Shown: positions 1-9,002, counted from the first letter of the stretch. The stretch is 64,000 nucleotides of DNA from Ruegeria aquimaris (GCF_025751555.1 NZ_JAOWLB010000019.1:24006-88005); one strand, 5' to 3'. The notes: generated by a model from the sequence alone, not told the origin. Numbers and translations: made by a program.

Positions 1-7
1 CGTCCAT
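1..7 (-). CDS. Start of a gene running off the left edge (partial)
   Basis: On the minus strand an ATG at 7-5 is preceded by GGAGGAGA with about 7 bases of spacing, a strong ribosome binding site. Only two codons lie in the window, so the product cannot be named. The gene would run leftward, in the same direction as the XRE regulator at 105-968. Confidence 0.45.
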
Positions 8-104
8 CGGGTCTCCTCCGTTCGATTGGTCCGGTTGGTCCTGTCTGGTTTCAGGACCCCCATCATAGCAGAGAACCGCGCCGCGCGCATCCCGCGCGCC
101 AAAC

Positions 105-968
105 TCAGCAGGTTATTGCCGCCCTGAGCTGCCGCAGATGCGCGGGCAGGTCCCGCGCGGTCAGGTCCGCCTCGCGTACCAGCGTGTCGAAATGGCGGGT
201 AAAGACCTCGATCCGGTCGCGGTCGCGGAACGCCATGTAATGGCTGCCCGCGTAAAAGGCGCAGAGCAGCGGGCCAAAGATCGTCATCGGTGCCGAGTAA
301 AGCCGCTTGGCATCGTAGAGATAGATACGCAGGCGCGGGTAGAGCTGCTCGCTCAGCGCCAGGAACCGGTCGATCTGCTCCAGCCGCAGATCCAGCGGCA
401 GCCCGTGGTAATAGCCGGTGGCATGGGCAAAACTGTGCAACTCGAACAGGGGCATGGCGATCTCGTAATCCGACTGGGCGCTGCGCATCCAGGCCAGCCT
501 GTCTTCGGAGGCGCCAATCGCCTGATCCGCCGTCCGCCCCAGGTGCGGCGCGTATTCCCATTCCAGAAAGGCGCGCGTCTTCAGCATGTCGGGCAGGGCG
601 GCGGGCACATAACGGATCTTGTAGCCTGCCGCCTCGCGGTGCCATTCATAGATCCGCTCGTCCACCAGCGCGCGCGGCGCCTCGGCCATGGTCAGCGAAC
701 TGGCCAGCAGTTCGGCGGCACTTTCGGGCCGGTCCGACAGGCTCAGGAGCCAGTCGGCCGAAACCCCCAGCGCCGAGGCGCAGGCCCCCACCACATGTGC
801 ATTGGGCAGGCGCGCGCCATCGCCAGACAGCAATTGAGAGATCGTCGAGCGATCCACCCCCACTTGCCGCGCCAGCGCGCTCTGGCTGGTCTGGCGCTGC
901 TCCATCGCACGCCCGAGCCGAATCCGGAACTGCGCCGCCCGGTCACGCTTGTCCATCTTTTCCCACAT
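105..968 (-). CDS. XRE-family transcriptional regulator, 287 aa
   Basis: Probable DNA-binding regulator. Residues about 15-77 form a Cro/C1-type helix-turn-helix, with S-x-x-A-L-A-R-Q-V-G-V followed by T-I-S-Q-L-L-S-G. The following 200 residues match no domain I recognise and probably sense a ligand or mediate oligomerisation. ATG at 968 is taken as the start; a second in-frame ATG four codons later is possible, and neither has a clear Shine-Dalgarno. It diverges from the DUF2061/desaturase pair starting at 1075, so it may act on the shared 107-bp spacer. The target is unknown. Confidence 0.8.
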   Translation of the reverse strand: MWEKMDKRDRAAQFRIRLGRAMEQRQTSQSALARQVGVDRSTISQLLSGDGARLPNAHVVGACASALGVSADWLLSLSDRPESAAELLASSLTMAEAPRALVDERIYEWHREAAGYKIRYVPAALPDMLKTRAFLEWEYAPHLGRTADQAIGASEDRLAWMRSAQSDYEIAMPLFELHSFAHATGYYHGLPLDLRLEQIDRFLALSEQLYPRLRIYLYDAKRLYSAPMTIFGPLLCAFYAGSHYMAFRDRDRIEVFTRHFDTLVREADLTARDLPAHLRQLRAAITC

Positions 969-1074
969 GTGGTGACAATTATCATAGTTGCTGAATTTTG
1001 TTAATCATATTCCGAATTCCCGCATGCTTCACGACACGGTAACAGTTTCGTGAAAATTGCAGGCAGGAGACGGA

Positions 1075-1278
1075 ATGGAAACGCGGCGAAGATCGGTCCT
1101 GAAGGCGTTGATCTGGAACCTCTTGGGCCTGGTCACGATGACCCTGGTGGGCCTTGCGGCGACAGGATCTGCCGCCATTGGCGGCACGTTGGCGCTGGTC
1201 AACACGGCGCTGGGCTTCACCCTCTACCTGGTTTACGAGCGTGTCTGGGCCGGCATCCGCTGGGGCCGCCATGTCTGA
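1075..1278 (+). CDS. DUF2061-like small membrane protein, 67 aa
   Basis: Short protein with an N-terminal R-R-R-S-V-L-K-A-x-x-W-N sequence and two hydrophobic helices (about residues 10-30 and 35-55), as in DUF2061 membrane proteins. Function is not established. ATG 1075 is chosen because AGGAGA lies four bases upstream; an in-frame TTG at 1057 lacks a site. Its last 8 bases overlap the desaturase start at 1271, so the two are probably translationally coupled, and the small protein may assist or accompany the desaturase. Confidence 0.75.
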   Translation: METRRRSVLKALIWNLLGLVTMTLVGLAATGSAAIGGTLALVNTALGFTLYLVYERVWAGIRWGRHV

Positions 1279-2173
1279 GCCGCGCCTGCCCGAGCGCGCC
1301 GAATGGGGCACTTTCGCGCTGATCCTCGCCTGCTATGCTGCCTGGCTCTTGGTGATCTTCGGGCTGGCCGGGCTGTCGCTCTGGCTCGCCATTCCGGCGA
1401 TGGGGCTGGTTGCGGCGCTGCATTCCTCGCTGACGCATGAGGCGCTGCATGGTCACCCGTTCCGCTATCGCTGGCTGAACGAGGCGCTGATGGCGCTGCC
1501 GCTGACGCTGTGCATCCCCTACAACCGGTTCCGCGACCTGCATCTGGCCCATCACCTGGATGCAAACCTAACCGACCCCTATGACGACCCCGAGAGCAAC
1601 TATCTCGACCCCGCCATCTGGTCGCGCCTGCCGGGCTGGCAGCGGCGCCTCTATGCGCTCAATAACACGCTTGCCGGGCGCATGGTGCTGGGTCCGCTGA
1701 TCGGCACCGCCTGTTTCCTGCGTGACGAGGTGCGCGGTGCGCTGCGCGGCGACCGCGCGATCCTCCTGGCCTGGGCGCTGCACCTGCCGGGCATGGCTGT
1801 GGTGCTCTGGGTCGTATCGCTGTCGCCCATGCCCATCTGGGCCTTTGCGCTCTCGGCCTATATCGGGCTGGGCCTGCTCAAGATCCGCACCTTTCTGGAA
1901 CATCGCGCGCATGAGAAATCGCGCGCCCGCACCGTGGTGATCGAGGATCGGGGGCTGTTGGCGTTCCTGTTTCTCAACAACAACTTCCACGTGGTTCATC
2001 ACATGAATCCGGGCGCGCCCTGGTATGCGCTGCCCGCGCTCTACAGGGCGGGCAAGGAGCGGTATCTCAGCTGCAACGAGGGTTACAGCTATCGTTCCTA
2101 TGGCGAGGTGTTCCGCCGCTATTTCTGGCGTGCCAAGGATCCGGTGCCGCATCCGCTCTGGCCAAAGCCCTGA
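1271..2173 (+). CDS. Membrane fatty-acid desaturase family protein, 300 aa
   Basis: Integral-membrane di-iron oxygenase of the fatty-acid desaturase/carotene hydroxylase superfamily. The three histidine boxes are visible: HEALH near residue 56, HLAHH near 91, and HVVHH in the C-terminal third. Hydrophobic spans lie between them. The substrate (acyl lipid or carotenoid) cannot be told from sequence; no carotenoid genes are adjacent. ATG 1271 overlaps the preceding small membrane gene by 8 bases and fits the usual family length. A longer frame running back to 1154 is antisense-like extension and was not used. Confidence 0.8.
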   Translation: MSEPRLPERAEWGTFALILACYAAWLLVIFGLAGLSLWLAIPAMGLVAALHSSLTHEALHGHPFRYRWLNEALMALPLTLCIPYNRFRDLHLAHHLDANLTDPYDDPESNYLDPAIWSRLPGWQRRLYALNNTLAGRMVLGPLIGTACFLRDEVRGALRGDRAILLAWALHLPGMAVVLWVVSLSPMPIWAFALSAYIGLGLLKIRTFLEHRAHEKSRARTVVIEDRGLLAFLFLNNNFHVVHHMNPGAPWYALPALYRAGKERYLSCNEGYSYRSYGEVFRRYFWRAKDPVPHPLWPKP

Positions 2174-2193
2174 TTTGAGGCCACAAGAGGCGC

Positions 2194-3096
2194 ATGAGCC
2201 TCTGGATCCCCGTCACCCTCGCCGCCGCGCTGTTTCAGACCGTGCGGTTCATGCTGCAAAAATCGCTGGCGACGGTGAAACTGTCGGCCTCGGGCGCAAC
2301 CTTTGCCCGCTTCCTCTATTCCGCGCCGCTGGCGCTGGCGGGGCTCTTGATCGCCACTACCGCAGGCGGCTATGACCTGCCGGCGCTTGGCCCCCGGTTC
2401 TGGCTGTTTGTTGCCATCGGCGGCACCGCCCAGATCCTCGCCACCATCTGCGTGGTGGCGCTGTTCAAGCAACGCAACTTTGCCGTCGGCATCACCTTCA
2501 AGAAGACCGAGGTGATCCAGACTGCGATCGTCGGTTTTGTCATTCTGGGCGAGGGCGTCTCCTTTGGCGCGCTGGGCGCCATCCTGCTGGGACTGGCGGC
2601 GGTGCTACTGCTGTCCAAGACACCGGGCGGCAGCGGCGCCTGGTGGCGCCACCTGACCAACCGCGCCTCGCAACTGGGGCTTGGTTCGGGCGTGCTCTTT
2701 GCCTTTTCGGCGGTCAGCTACCGCGCCGCCTCGCTGGAACTGGGGGATCTGACGCCCTGGTTCCGGGCGCTGGTGACACTGGCGGCGGTGGTGTCGTTCC
2801 AGCTGGTGTCGATGGCGCTCTGGCTCTGGTGGCGCGATCGGGCGCAACTGGCGGCGGTCTGGGCCACGCGGAACACCGGCGCCTTTGTCGGGCTGACCAG
2901 CCTTGGCGGATCGTTCTGCTGGTTCCTGGCCTTCACGCTTCAGAACGCGGCCTATGTCAAGGCGCTGGGGCAGGTTGAGCTGATCTTCAGCCTGATGGCC
3001 TCGACCCTGTTTTTCCGGGAAAAGATCACGACGCGCGAGATTGCGGGCATCGCACTCCTGGGCCTGTCGATCCTGGCACTGGTGCTGACAATCTGA
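2194..3096 (+). CDS. DMT/EamA-family transporter, 300 aa
   Basis: Drug/metabolite-transporter superfamily permease with about ten hydrophobic helices in two EamA-like halves. The first half ends near residue 140 at a run of A-I-L-L-G-L-A-A-V-L-L-L, and the second half closes with L-G-L-S-I-L-A-L-V-L. Substrate unknown. It starts 20 bases after the desaturase stop, with GAGG-type spacing, and is probably cotranscribed with it. It is followed by a hairpin-rich repeat that may end the transcript. Confidence 0.8.
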   Translation: MSLWIPVTLAAALFQTVRFMLQKSLATVKLSASGATFARFLYSAPLALAGLLIATTAGGYDLPALGPRFWLFVAIGGTAQILATICVVALFKQRNFAVGITFKKTEVIQTAIVGFVILGEGVSFGALGAILLGLAAVLLLSKTPGGSGAWWRHLTNRASQLGLGSGVLFAFSAVSYRAASLELGDLTPWFRALVTLAAVVSFQLVSMALWLWWRDRAQLAAVWATRNTGAFVGLTSLGGSFCWFLAFTLQNAAYVKALGQVELIFSLMASTLFFREKITTREIAGIALLGLSILALVLTI

Positions 3097-3103
3097 ACCA
3101 AAG

Positions 3104-3240
3104 AGGGGCGCTCCCGCCCCCGGACTGGTGCGCTCTTGCGAGCGCTCCGTCCGGCGTTGGGCCGGGCCGCGCGTGCCGCGCGGCGGTTTTTGCGAGGCGC
3201 TGCCTCGCGCTCCGGAGTATTTCTGACCAGAAAGAAGCCC
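3104..3240. repeat. Dispersed intergenic hairpin repeat, long form, copy A
   Basis: GC-rich region with several short inverted repeats (GCGCTCTTGCGAGCGC, GGCGCTGCC-type stems). It ends in CTCCGGAGTATTT followed by a gap and CCAGAAAGAAGC. The same layout recurs at 32230-32360. The tail motif recurs at 12077, 17320 and 51591. It sits between convergent gene ends (DMT transporter and helicase), so a bidirectional terminator role is plausible. Confidence 0.75.
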
Positions 3241-3288
3241 GATTGCACGTGCTTCGTGCTGAGGCCTCTACTCCGGCGGGGGGCGGGC

Positions 3289-4731
3289 TTAGCCCGCCCG
3301 GCGTTCCTCGAAGCTGAGCGCGATGAAGCTGGGCAGATGGTCGCCCATGCCCACCACCTTGGCACCACGATCCTCGGACCGGTCGCGACCGCGTTTGTCG
3401 TCGCTCCGGGAGCCGCGTTCGCGTTTGTCCTCGCGCGGCGCGCTGCTTCTGTCCTCGGCCCTGGCCTCGCGCTTGTCCTCGCGCGGCGCCTTGTCGGCCC
3501 GCTTCTCGCTCTCGCGGCGCGGTTTGTCCGACTTGCTCTTGCGCTCCTCGCGCCGCGGTTTCGGCTCGGGCAGTTCTTCGAGATTGACCGGGTTCTCCAG
3601 CCGCGGGATTTCCTTCTGGATCAGCTTCTCGATCGCGTCGAGCGCCTTTTCGTCGCGCGGGATGCAGAGCGTGATCGCCTTGCCGTCGCGGCCCGCGCGG
3701 CCGGTGCGGCCGATCCGGTGCACGTAATCTTCGGGGTGGCCGGGCACGTCGAAGTTGAACACATGGCTGACCGAGGGCACATCCAGCCCGCGCGCCGCCA
3801 CGTCCGAGGCGACCAGCAGACGCAGTTTGCCTTCGCGGAAGCCATCCAGCGTCCGGGTGCGCTGACTCTGATCCAGGTCGCCATGGATCGGCGCCGCGTC
3901 ATAGCCGTATTTTTGCAGCGATTTCGCGACGATATCCACATCCGTCTTGCGGTTGCAGAAGATGATCGCGTTGGTGCATTTTTCGCCCTCGGCGTCGATC
4001 AGCGCCCGCAGAATGGCGCGTTTCTCGCTGGCCTCGCGGTCGCGGCGGGTGCCCTTGAACTGCACCACACCCTGTTCAATCGTCTCCGACGCGGTGGCCT
4101 GGCGGGCCACCTCGATCCGCGCGGGCGCGCTGAGGAAGGTATTGGTGATCCGCTCGATCTCGGGCGCCATGGTGGCCGAGAAGAACAGCGTCTGGCGGGT
4201 AAAGGGCGTCAGGCTGAAGATGCGCTCGATATCGGGGATGAACCCCATGTCGAGCATCCGGTCAGCCTCGTCCACCACCATGATCTGCACGCCGGTGAGC
4301 AGGAGCTTGCCGCGTTCGAAATGGTCGAGCAACCGGCCTGGCGTCGCGATGAGCACATCGACGCCCCGGTCGATCAGCGCGTCCTGCTCCTTGAAGCTGA
4401 CACCACCGATCAGAAGCGCCTTGGTCAGTTTCAGGTGCTTGGTATAGGTGTCGAAGTTCTCGGCCACCTGTGCGGCCAGTTCCCGCGTCGGGCAGAGCAC
4501 CAGGCTGCGTGGCATCCGCGCGCGGGCGCGGCCACGGGCCAGGAGCGTGATCATTGGCAGTGTAAAGCTGGCCGTCTTGCCGGTGCCGGTCTGGGCGATG
4601 CCCAGCACATCGCGCCCTTCCAGAGCGGGAGGAATCGCGCCTGCCTGAATCGGGGTGGGGGTTTCGTAACCGGCTTCTTCTACGGCCTTGAGGACCTTGG
4701 GATTCAGGTTCAGATCAGAAAATTTTGTCAT
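3289..4731 (-). CDS. DEAD-box ATP-dependent RNA helicase (RhlE-like), 480 aa
   Basis: RNA helicase that unwinds RNA duplexes with ATP, in ribosome assembly or mRNA decay. Motifs in order: Q motif PTPIQ (25-29), AQTGTGKT (46-53), PTREL (81-85), TPGR (130-133), DEAD (154-157), SAT, and HRIGRTGRAG near 320. The last 100 residues are a charged Arg/Lys/Glu/Asp tail, typical of RhlE-like RNA-binding extensions. ATG 4731 is chosen; an upstream GTG at 4758 would place a perfect hairpin inside the coding region. Cold or RNA-structure autoregulation is an inference. Confidence 0.93.
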   Translation of the reverse strand: MTKFSDLNLNPKVLKAVEEAGYETPTPIQAGAIPPALEGRDVLGIAQTGTGKTASFTLPMITLLARGRARARMPRSLVLCPTRELAAQVAENFDTYTKHLKLTKALLIGGVSFKEQDALIDRGVDVLIATPGRLLDHFERGKLLLTGVQIMVVDEADRMLDMGFIPDIERIFSLTPFTRQTLFFSATMAPEIERITNTFLSAPARIEVARQATASETIEQGVVQFKGTRRDREASEKRAILRALIDAEGEKCTNAIIFCNRKTDVDIVAKSLQKYGYDAAPIHGDLDQSQRTRTLDGFREGKLRLLVASDVAARGLDVPSVSHVFNFDVPGHPEDYVHRIGRTGRAGRDGKAITLCIPRDEKALDAIEKLIQKEIPRLENPVNLEELPEPKPRREERKSKSDKPRRESEKRADKAPREDKREARAEDRSSAPREDKRERGSRSDDKRGRDRSEDRGAKVVGMGDHLPSFIALSFEERRAG

Positions 4732-4733
4732 GT

Positions 4734-4754
4734 GTGTCCGATATATGCGGACAC
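4734..4754 (-). promoter_or_regulatory. Hairpin abutting the helicase start codon
   Basis: Perfect inverted repeat: GTGTCCG at 4734-4740, a 7-base AT loop, then CGGACAC at 4748-4754. It lies two bases upstream of the helicase ATG (4731) in the leader. No Shine-Dalgarno is visible between stem and ATG, so the folded leader could block initiation, or it could be an operator. Both roles are inferred. Confidence 0.5.
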
Positions 4755-4917
4755 TCACCGGGCCCGCGCGTCAGTCGTACTGCCGGGCCCGTCATGGGCG
4801 CTGCGCCGGTTTGGGCGCGCTACGGCTGGGCGGGGCATAGCAAAAACCCCGGCCAGCGTCAAATGTTGCAGGTGCAGCAAGGGGATTTACGTTCATTGTG
4901 GCCAAATGAGCAACAAT

Positions 4918-5877
4918 TCATGCCAAAGATGGAAACTGTTTCCGCGTCACCGCGTCCAGATCCAGTTCGCGCCGTTTCAGCATCCCCGCCGCCTCCAACC
5001 GGGCGCGGGCCTCGGGCGACACCGCGTTCATCTCGTCGAAAAAGGCGCGCAGCCCGGCCTCGCCGCTTTCCTCCTCGATGGTGCTCAGCAACTCATGCAT
5101 GCTCAGCCCGCCCGCCTCGCGCGGGACATTGGGGGCAAGATCGGGCCGGTACGACCCCTTGGCGATGCGATAGCGATAGGCCGCGATCCAGTGATCCCAG
5201 TCGGCGCCGTGCCGGTGGCACAGATCGACCCTGTCCATCTCCACCTGTCCAGGGTTCATCTCCTTGTTGCGAAAGATGTTGTGGATACGGAAGTCGACCT
5301 TTTCCAGCCCGGTGCGTGCGATCACCTTGCCCGCCACATGGCTCATGAATCCGCCTTTCACAAAGGCGCCATAGGTCGGATATAGCCGCCGCACCGTTTC
5401 ATCCCGCGCAGGCCCGCCGGGGATGAACGCCTTGTACAGCGCCGGGTCACCCGCCAAAGCCTCAATCGGGCGCATCCGGGCGCACAGGATTTCGGGTCCG
5501 AACCCGGCCAGGATACCGCCAAGCGGGGTCTCGGGCCAGATGAATTCGTCCACGTCGATATGCGCCAGCCAGTCCACATCGGCCCGGTTATAGGCATGCC
5601 GCGCATTCATCGTCTGGCGCGCCTGATGCTTGGCCGGGCGGGCCAGCTTGCGACGGGTCCAATAGCTGTCATCGCAGGCCCAGACCCGGATGCGCGGATG
5701 CGCCTTGAGCCGGGTGAACACGCCCGGATCCGGGTCGTCGAGATAGAGAAACAGCCGGTGCGCGCCCAGTTCCAGATGCCATGCGGCAAACCGCAGGATA
5801 TCGCGCTCGGGCGCCTTGACGGTCGCCACCACGCCCCAGGTCACGCCCTTGTCGTCCATAGTCATGTTCCTGCCCAT
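4918..5877 (-). CDS. Glycosyltransferase, Glyco_tranf_2_4 type, 319 aa
   Basis: Putative cytoplasmic nucleotide-sugar glycosyltransferase. The metal-binding signature HIDVDEF lies at residues 106-112, preceded by the N-terminal G-V-V-A-T-V-K-A-P strand and L-E-L-G-A-H-R-L-F-L-Y-L-D-D. The same family appears three more times at 44.5-50.4 kb, but this one stands alone between the helicase and prfC. Starts at 5877, 5865 and 5859 are all ATG; the first is listed, but the GGCAGGAAC before the second makes it equally likely. Acceptor and sugar are unknown. Confidence 0.8.
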   Translation of the reverse strand: MGRNMTMDDKGVTWGVVATVKAPERDILRFAAWHLELGAHRLFLYLDDPDPGVFTRLKAHPRIRVWACDDSYWTRRKLARPAKHQARQTMNARHAYNRADVDWLAHIDVDEFIWPETPLGGILAGFGPEILCARMRPIEALAGDPALYKAFIPGGPARDETVRRLYPTYGAFVKGGFMSHVAGKVIARTGLEKVDFRIHNIFRNKEMNPGQVEMDRVDLCHRHGADWDHWIAAYRYRIAKGSYRPDLAPNVPREAGGLSMHELLSTIEEESGEAGLRAFFDEMNAVSPEARARLEAAGMLKRRELDLDAVTRKQFPSLA

Positions 5878-5910
5878 TGCCTGTTCCCACAGCCTAGGGC
5901 AGGGCGCGGC

Positions 5911-7518
5911 TCAGGTCATCATCTCTTTGGTCGCGGTCAGCTTCAGCTCGGGGTAATCGCGGATCACCCGGTCGATGTCCCATTGCAGCCGGGTCAGATA
6001 GACTACGTCGCCGTCATGGTCATGGGCGATATGCTGTTTGTTGGCGTTGACGAACTTGTCCATCGCCACCTTATCGCCCGCCACCCAGCGGGCCGAGGTG
6101 AATTGCGAGCCGTCAAACCGCACCGGCAGCCCGTATTCCAGCTCGATCCGGCTGGCCAGCACCTCGAATTGCAGCGCGCCCACGACACCGACGATAAAGC
6201 CCGAGCCGATCATCGGCTTGAACACCTTGGCGGCGCCTTCCTCGGCAAACTGCATCAGCGCCTTTTCCAGGTGCTTGGCCTTCATCGGATCGCCCGCGCG
6301 CACGCCCTGCAACAGTTCCGGCGCGAAAGAGGGGATGCCGGTGACCCGCAGCGCCTCGCCCTCGGTCAGCGTGTCGCCGATACGCAACTGGCCGTGGTTG
6401 GGGATGCCGATGATGTCCCCGGCCCAGGCCTCTTCGGCCAGTTCCCGGTCCGATGCCAGGAACAGCACCGGGTTCGAGATCGCCATCGGCTTTTTCGACC
6501 GCACATGCATCAGCTTCATGCCGCGCTGGAAATGCCCCGAGGCAAGCCGGACAAAGGCCACCCGGTCGCGATGCTTGGGGTCCATGTTGGCTTGAACCTT
6601 GAAGACAAAGCCGGAAACCTTTGTTTCGTCAGGGGAAATCTGGCGCGGCTCCGCACTCTGCACCTGCGGCTCTGGCCCGTATTTCCCGATGCCTTCCATC
6701 AGTTCCTTGACCCCAAAAGAGTTGATGGCCGAGCCGAACCAGATCGGCGTCATATGCCCTTCGAGCACGGCTTGCGGGTCAAGCGCGGGTAGCAGTTCGC
6801 GCGCCATTTCCAGCTCTTCATGCAACTGCTCCAGCAGATGCGCGGGCACGTGTTGCGCCAGCTTGGGGTCGTCAAGCCCATTGATTTCAATGCTTTCGGC
6901 GACCTTGTTGCGGTCGGCGCGGTCCATCAGCTCCAGCCGGTCGCGCAGGATGTCGTAACAGCCGATGAAATCGCGGCCCTGGCCGATTGGCCAGCTTGCG
7001 GGCGTCACGTCGATCGCCAGCATCTCCTGGATCTCGTCGATGATCTCGAACGTGTCGCGGCTCTCGCGGTCCATCTTGTTGCAGAAGGTCAGGATCGGCA
7101 GGTCGCGCAACCGGCAGACCTCGAACAGTTTCTGTGTCTGGCTCTCGACCCCCTTGGCCCCGTCGATCACCATCACCGCCGCATCAACGGCCGTCAGCGT
7201 GCGATAGGTGTCCTCGGAGAAATCCGAGTGGCCGGGCGTGTCGACAAGATTGAACCGGAACGTCTTGTAATCGAACGACATTGCCGAGGCCGAGACCGAG
7301 ATGCCCCGATCCTTTTCCATCTGCATGAAGTCCGACCGTGTGCGCCGCGCCTCGCCCTTGGCGCGCACCTGTCCGGCCATCTGGATCGCGCCGCCGAACA
7401 GCAGGAACTTTTCGGTCAGCGTGGTCTTGCCCGCATCGGGATGCGAGATGATGGCAAAGGTGCGGCGCCGCGCGATCTCGGGCGGCAATGCGGGGCGGTT
7501 TACGGCGATATCCAACAT
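5911..7518 (-). CDS. prfC: Peptide chain release factor 3
   Basis: Translational GTPase that recycles RF1/RF2 from the ribosome after peptide release. The P-loop HPDAGKTT is at residues 26-33, followed by the RGISVSASAM switch region, DTPGHSDFSEDTYRTL, and NKMDRE. At 535 residues it matches the family length. It lies 33 bases upstream of the glycosyltransferase on the same strand but is functionally unrelated. ATG 7518 is the only plausible start. Confidence 0.96.
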   Translation of the reverse strand: MLDIAVNRPALPPEIARRRTFAIISHPDAGKTTLTEKFLLFGGAIQMAGQVRAKGEARRTRSDFMQMEKDRGISVSASAMSFDYKTFRFNLVDTPGHSDFSEDTYRTLTAVDAAVMVIDGAKGVESQTQKLFEVCRLRDLPILTFCNKMDRESRDTFEIIDEIQEMLAIDVTPASWPIGQGRDFIGCYDILRDRLELMDRADRNKVAESIEINGLDDPKLAQHVPAHLLEQLHEELEMARELLPALDPQAVLEGHMTPIWFGSAINSFGVKELMEGIGKYGPEPQVQSAEPRQISPDETKVSGFVFKVQANMDPKHRDRVAFVRLASGHFQRGMKLMHVRSKKPMAISNPVLFLASDRELAEEAWAGDIIGIPNHGQLRIGDTLTEGEALRVTGIPSFAPELLQGVRAGDPMKAKHLEKALMQFAEEGAAKVFKPMIGSGFIVGVVGALQFEVLASRIELEYGLPVRFDGSQFTSARWVAGDKVAMDKFVNANKQHIAHDHDGDVVYLTRLQWDIDRVIRDYPELKLTATKEMMT

Positions 7519-7563
7519 GGGGGCGCGTATATCAGGTTGCGCCGCCCTTGCAAGAATGCGCGT

Positions 7564-8010
7564 TTACTGCGGTTTGCGGAAATCCTGATGACAGGATTTG
7601 CAGGTGCTGCCGATCCGGGCGAGCGCCGGTTTCAGATCGGCCTCGGTCTCGATCGACACGGCCGCCTCGGCGGCGGCCAGTGTCAGCGCCTCGGACCTCT
7701 GACCGAAGGTGTCGAATTCCTGCCAGATTGCCGGCAATGCCTCGGATTTCGGGTCGTGCTCTTCATCCATGAACAGGGTCGGCACGCTGGCCGCATGGGC
7801 GGCAATGGCGGCGGCGGCGGCGCGGGCCTCGTCGGCATCGAACGGGGTCTGGCCCTTGGCCATGGCGCCCAGGATCTTGGTATTGTCGGCAATCTGCATC
7901 ATCGCATGCATCCGCGCCTTGACCGCCGGGTTGCTGACGCCGCTATGGGCCAGCGCGGCGCCTGCGGCCAGTAGCGTGGCGGTGATCGCTGTCGCGAAAA
8001 TCGGGCGCAT
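7564..8010 (-). CDS. Cytochrome c' family protein, 148 aa
   Basis: Secreted haem protein. An N-terminal signal peptide (about residues 1-21, ending A-A-L-A-H) precedes a helical domain. The haem-binding C-K-S-C-H motif is near the C-terminus, as is typical of cytochrome c' four-helix bundles. Members bind NO or CO, and some contribute to NO tolerance. The start ATG 8010 has AGAGGAGA upstream. It lies 45 bases from prfC, on the same strand. Confidence 0.9.
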   Translation of the reverse strand: MRPIFATAITATLLAAGAALAHSGVSNPAVKARMHAMMQIADNTKILGAMAKGQTPFDADEARAAAAAIAAHAASVPTLFMDEEHDPKSEALPAIWQEFDTFGQRSEALTLAAAEAAVSIETEADLKPALARIGSTCKSCHQDFRKPQ

Positions 8011-8204
8011 CTCATCTCCTCTGCCAAACTGTCGACCAGCGGAAAGCTAGCGCCCGTGGGCCGGTTTCTCAACCTTTGCCGCTACATTGCACGGTTGAAC
8101 CGAACGATTGGCATGAAAATCCGAACGCGGCGCTATACGAAAGGGCAGGCTGTCCGATGCCCAACGCCGTCCTACCATCGACAGGGTCACATGGGAGAAA
8201 ACAC

Positions 8205-8987
8205 ATGCGCCATCTGCTTGTTCTGGCCGCCCTCGGCTCTGCGGTCCTGCTCAATGCCTCTCCGGCCTTGGCGGAGTGGTCCTTCAACTCCGGCCCGGCT
8301 CCGAACGCCTTTGTCCAGACCAACACCAGCACGCTGGAACTACAATGTGACCGTATCCGCTTTGCGCCTGCCGGTTACGAGGACAGCCAGGACATCCTGT
8401 CCAAACGCGGCCTATCGCTGCGCTTCATGTCCGATGGCCAGACCGAGGCGGCGGCGTTCCAACTGGGTGATGCCAACGCAATGATCGAGATGGTGGACAA
8501 TTACCCGGTCGAGATCCGCCTCAACGACATGTCCGACTACGACTTCATCCTCGACCAGATCGCGCGGAACGCCGCGCTGAACCTGTCGATGATCGACTAG
8601 GACGTGACCTACGGCATCTTCGATCTCAAGGGTTCAGGCCGTGCGGTCAAGTCGCTGCGCGCCAGCTGCGCCACCTCCACCCAAAGCGCCGCCGCCAGCA
8701 CGCCCGAAGCGGCCGAAGGCGTGGTCTATTGCGGTGGCGGCGCGGTTCAGCGGGTGATCGAATACGCGATTCTGTCGCAACCCGATGGCCAGTGGGACGC
8801 GATCGTCTCCGTCAACGGCGAGACGAACCGCGCGATGACCGCCTATAGCTATTTCGGCAACGCCCAGCCGCCTGCGGGCTTTGTCGTGGCGCTCTTGGGC
8901 GAGGATCGGGCGGAATATCTGGTGTTCGAGCAGGATGGCCGCAACTGGCTGGAATTCGGCGACTATTCCTACGAGCAGTGCAACTGA
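8205..8987 (+). pseudogene. Secreted protein gene interrupted by an in-frame TAG
   Basis: ATG 8205 has GGGAGA six bases upstream and encodes a signal peptide (M-R-H-L-L-V-L..., cleavage likely after ALA at residues 21-23). The frame meets TAG at 8598-8600 after 131 codons. It then continues without shift for 128 more codons to TGA 8985-8987. The downstream part keeps coding character and ends in a conserved-looking F-D-L-K-G-S-G-R-A-V-x-x-L-R-x-x-C segment. This resembles the C-terminus of the intact small secreted protein at 55135-55641 (F-A-V-N-L-K-G-T-Y-K-A-I-E-M-A-R-E-C). It is either a recent nonsense mutation, a base-call error, or a truncated protein. GTG 8604 could restart translation but would lack a signal peptide. 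Function unknown. Confidence 0.75.
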
Positions 8988-9002
8988 GCCATGGCAACGG
9001 GC

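Noticed and set aside
3136..5385. Long open frame on the plus strand opposite the RNA helicase
   Set aside because: It is antisense to a helicase with all family motifs. Its predicted protein has His/Arg/Gln-rich composition typical of an antisense frame in GC-rich DNA and no domain.
8598..8600. Amber codon as recoded pyrrolysine or similar
   Set aside because: No pylT, pylS or supporting genes are visible and the group is not known to use it; nonsense mutation or read error is simpler.
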